Shown here piece by piece: positions 5,997 to 6,935 of a DNA stretch of 6,935 nucleotides. The translations under genes were made by a program, and so were the position numbers. Position 1 is the first letter of the stretch. Every line of letters begins with the position of its first letter. The notes beneath the pieces are model-generated. The model was given only the letters and a program-made list of their open reading frames with translations, ran no database searches and was not told where the DNA came from. Location: positions 1-6,935 of the forward strand of contig CAIXAQ010000560.1 in NCBI GenBank assembly GCA_903917425.1, in the 5' to 3' direction. The DNA comes from an uncultured Bacteroidales bacterium. Its GTDB lineage: Bacteria; Bacteroidota; Bacteroidia; Bacteroidales; UBA4417.

Positions 5997-6008
5997 GCCA
6001 AATTTGGC
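5997..6008. other. 12-bp perfect palindrome GCCAAATTTGGC between convergent genes
   Basis: The palindrome lies in the 73-base gap between the ATPase stop and the end of the NarL-type regulator. It is too tight to form a good hairpin and has no T-run, so it is more like a binding site than a terminator. No other terminator is evident in the gap. It may be chance. Confidence 0.3.
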
Positions 6009-6044
6009 GGGTTTATTCTGTATAAGTAAGCAGGATTTTACTGA

Positions 6045-6674
6045 TCACTCTATCAGCTTATTATTCATTGCATAGAAAGTAAGATCGGTATTTTTCTTCA
6101 TTCCCATTTTCTGCATAATGCGTAAGCGGTGAGTACCCACTGTTTTTTCGCTTATGAACAGATCAGTTGCTATTTTCCTGGATGAATTTCCTTTTGCAAG
6201 AAGTATCATTATCTGAAATTCGCGTTCGGAGAGTTTCTGATGTATGGTAGTTTCGAATTTATAATCCAGATTAAATGCCATATATTCAGCAAGTTCAGAG
6301 GAAACATACTTTCCGCCACCGGATATTTTTATAATTGCCGCAAGAAGTTCTTCTCCTGCTCTATCCTTGGTTACATACCCTAAAGCTCCCAGTTTTAATG
6401 CGCGGATAGCAAACTGCTCTTCGGGGTGCATGGAAAGAATAAGTATACGTGTACTGTTATTATTAAGTTTTAAACTTTTAAGTATTTCTAAGCCAGACAT
6501 GCCCGGCAGAGAAATATCCAGAATTACAAAATCGTAGAAACTGCTTTCGATCATTTTAAGTGCGTCGATGCCATTTGTTACTTCATCAACTTGCTTGATG
6601 TCGGGGAGTTTTTTCAGAATCTGTTTTAGTCCCTCGCGAACTACAGAATGATCGTCGGCTATTAGTATTTTCAT
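6045..6674 (-). CDS. NarL/FixJ-type two-component response regulator
   Basis: The 209-residue protein has a receiver domain (about 1-120) with D7/D8 (LIADDH), phosphoacceptor D53 (FVILDISLPG), switch S81 (LILSMHP) and K103 (YVTKDRAG). A LuxR-type helix-turn-helix follows (about 146-205): LSEREFQIMILLAKG, then ISEKTVGTHRLRIMQKMGM. All phosphorylation residues are kept, so it should be a functional DNA-binding regulator. The start ATG 6674 fits the family N-terminus exactly. No histidine kinase is adjacent in the window; the partner may lie beyond the right edge or be the PAS sensor on the left. A heptamer array begins six bases upstream of the start codon, so its leader and any near promoter are made of repeat units. 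The stop faces the ATPase stop (convergent). Confidence 0.93.
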   Translation of the reverse strand: MKILIADDHSVVREGLKQILKKLPDIKQVDEVTNGIDALKMIESSFYDFVILDISLPGMSGLEILKSLKLNNNSTRILILSMHPEEQFAIRALKLGALGYVTKDRAGEELLAAIIKISGGGKYVSSELAEYMAFNLDYKFETTIHQKLSEREFQIMILLAKGNSSRKIATDLFISEKTVGTHRLRIMQKMGMKKNTDLTFYAMNNKLIE

Positions 6675-6680
6675 AGTTAA

Positions 6681-6935
<255 letters not shown>

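Noticed and set aside
6041..6056. CTGAT-CACTCT-ATCAG as a terminator for the convergent genes
   Set aside because: Five-base stem overlapping the end of the NarL-type gene, no T-run.

Overview
The window looks like a chromosomal segment of a Bacteroidota (Bacteroidetes) bacterium. The base composition is moderately AT-rich, ribosome binding sites are A-rich or absent rather than strong GGAGG, and a Bacteroidetes-type -7 box (TATCTTCG) sits next to the one plus-strand gene. The gene content also fits: a KaiB-type operon with a multi-PAS sensor, a DUF4143 ATPase, orphan response regulators, and intergenic DNA full of short-period repeats. The lineage is an inference from style and gene content; there is no marker gene.

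Left part (1-3760, all minus strand). Read in the direction of transcription this is: a single-domain response regulator (3760-3383), a possible 50-residue secreted peptide (3340-3188), a broken N-terminal piece of kaiC (3127-2825), two tandem kaiB paralogues (2814-2488 and 2464-2081), and a multi-PAS sensor protein (2081 to beyond position 1). The last kaiB stop codon and the sensor start codon overlap by one base. The usual partner of these genes, the double-ATPase KaiC, is reduced to about 100 codons. It carries a damaged P-loop, an in-frame stop and a frameshift in its 5' part, and lacks everything after the first ATPase motifs, while both kaiB genes and the sensor remain open.

Middle (3761-4732). 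About 970 bases hold no convincing gene. They contain a set of evenly spaced TGTAAG motifs upstream of the response regulator, a mosaic of short-period repeats (a GCAAAG/GCAGAG type, a perfect-register 7-bp array GTGCTGA, and a 9-bp AGATTTACA type), and a small hairpin.

Right part. A complete AAA+ ATPase of the DUF4143 family (4733-5971, plus strand) converges on a NarL/FixJ-type response regulator (6674-6045, minus strand). Immediately 5' of that regulator lies a second heptamer array (GGCAGTA and variants, 36 units in unbroken register, continuing past the window end).

Together the genes suggest a signalling locus: sensor plus KaiB proteins plus response regulators, caught after loss of its KaiC, next to a mobile-type ATPase gene and repeat-rich spacers.
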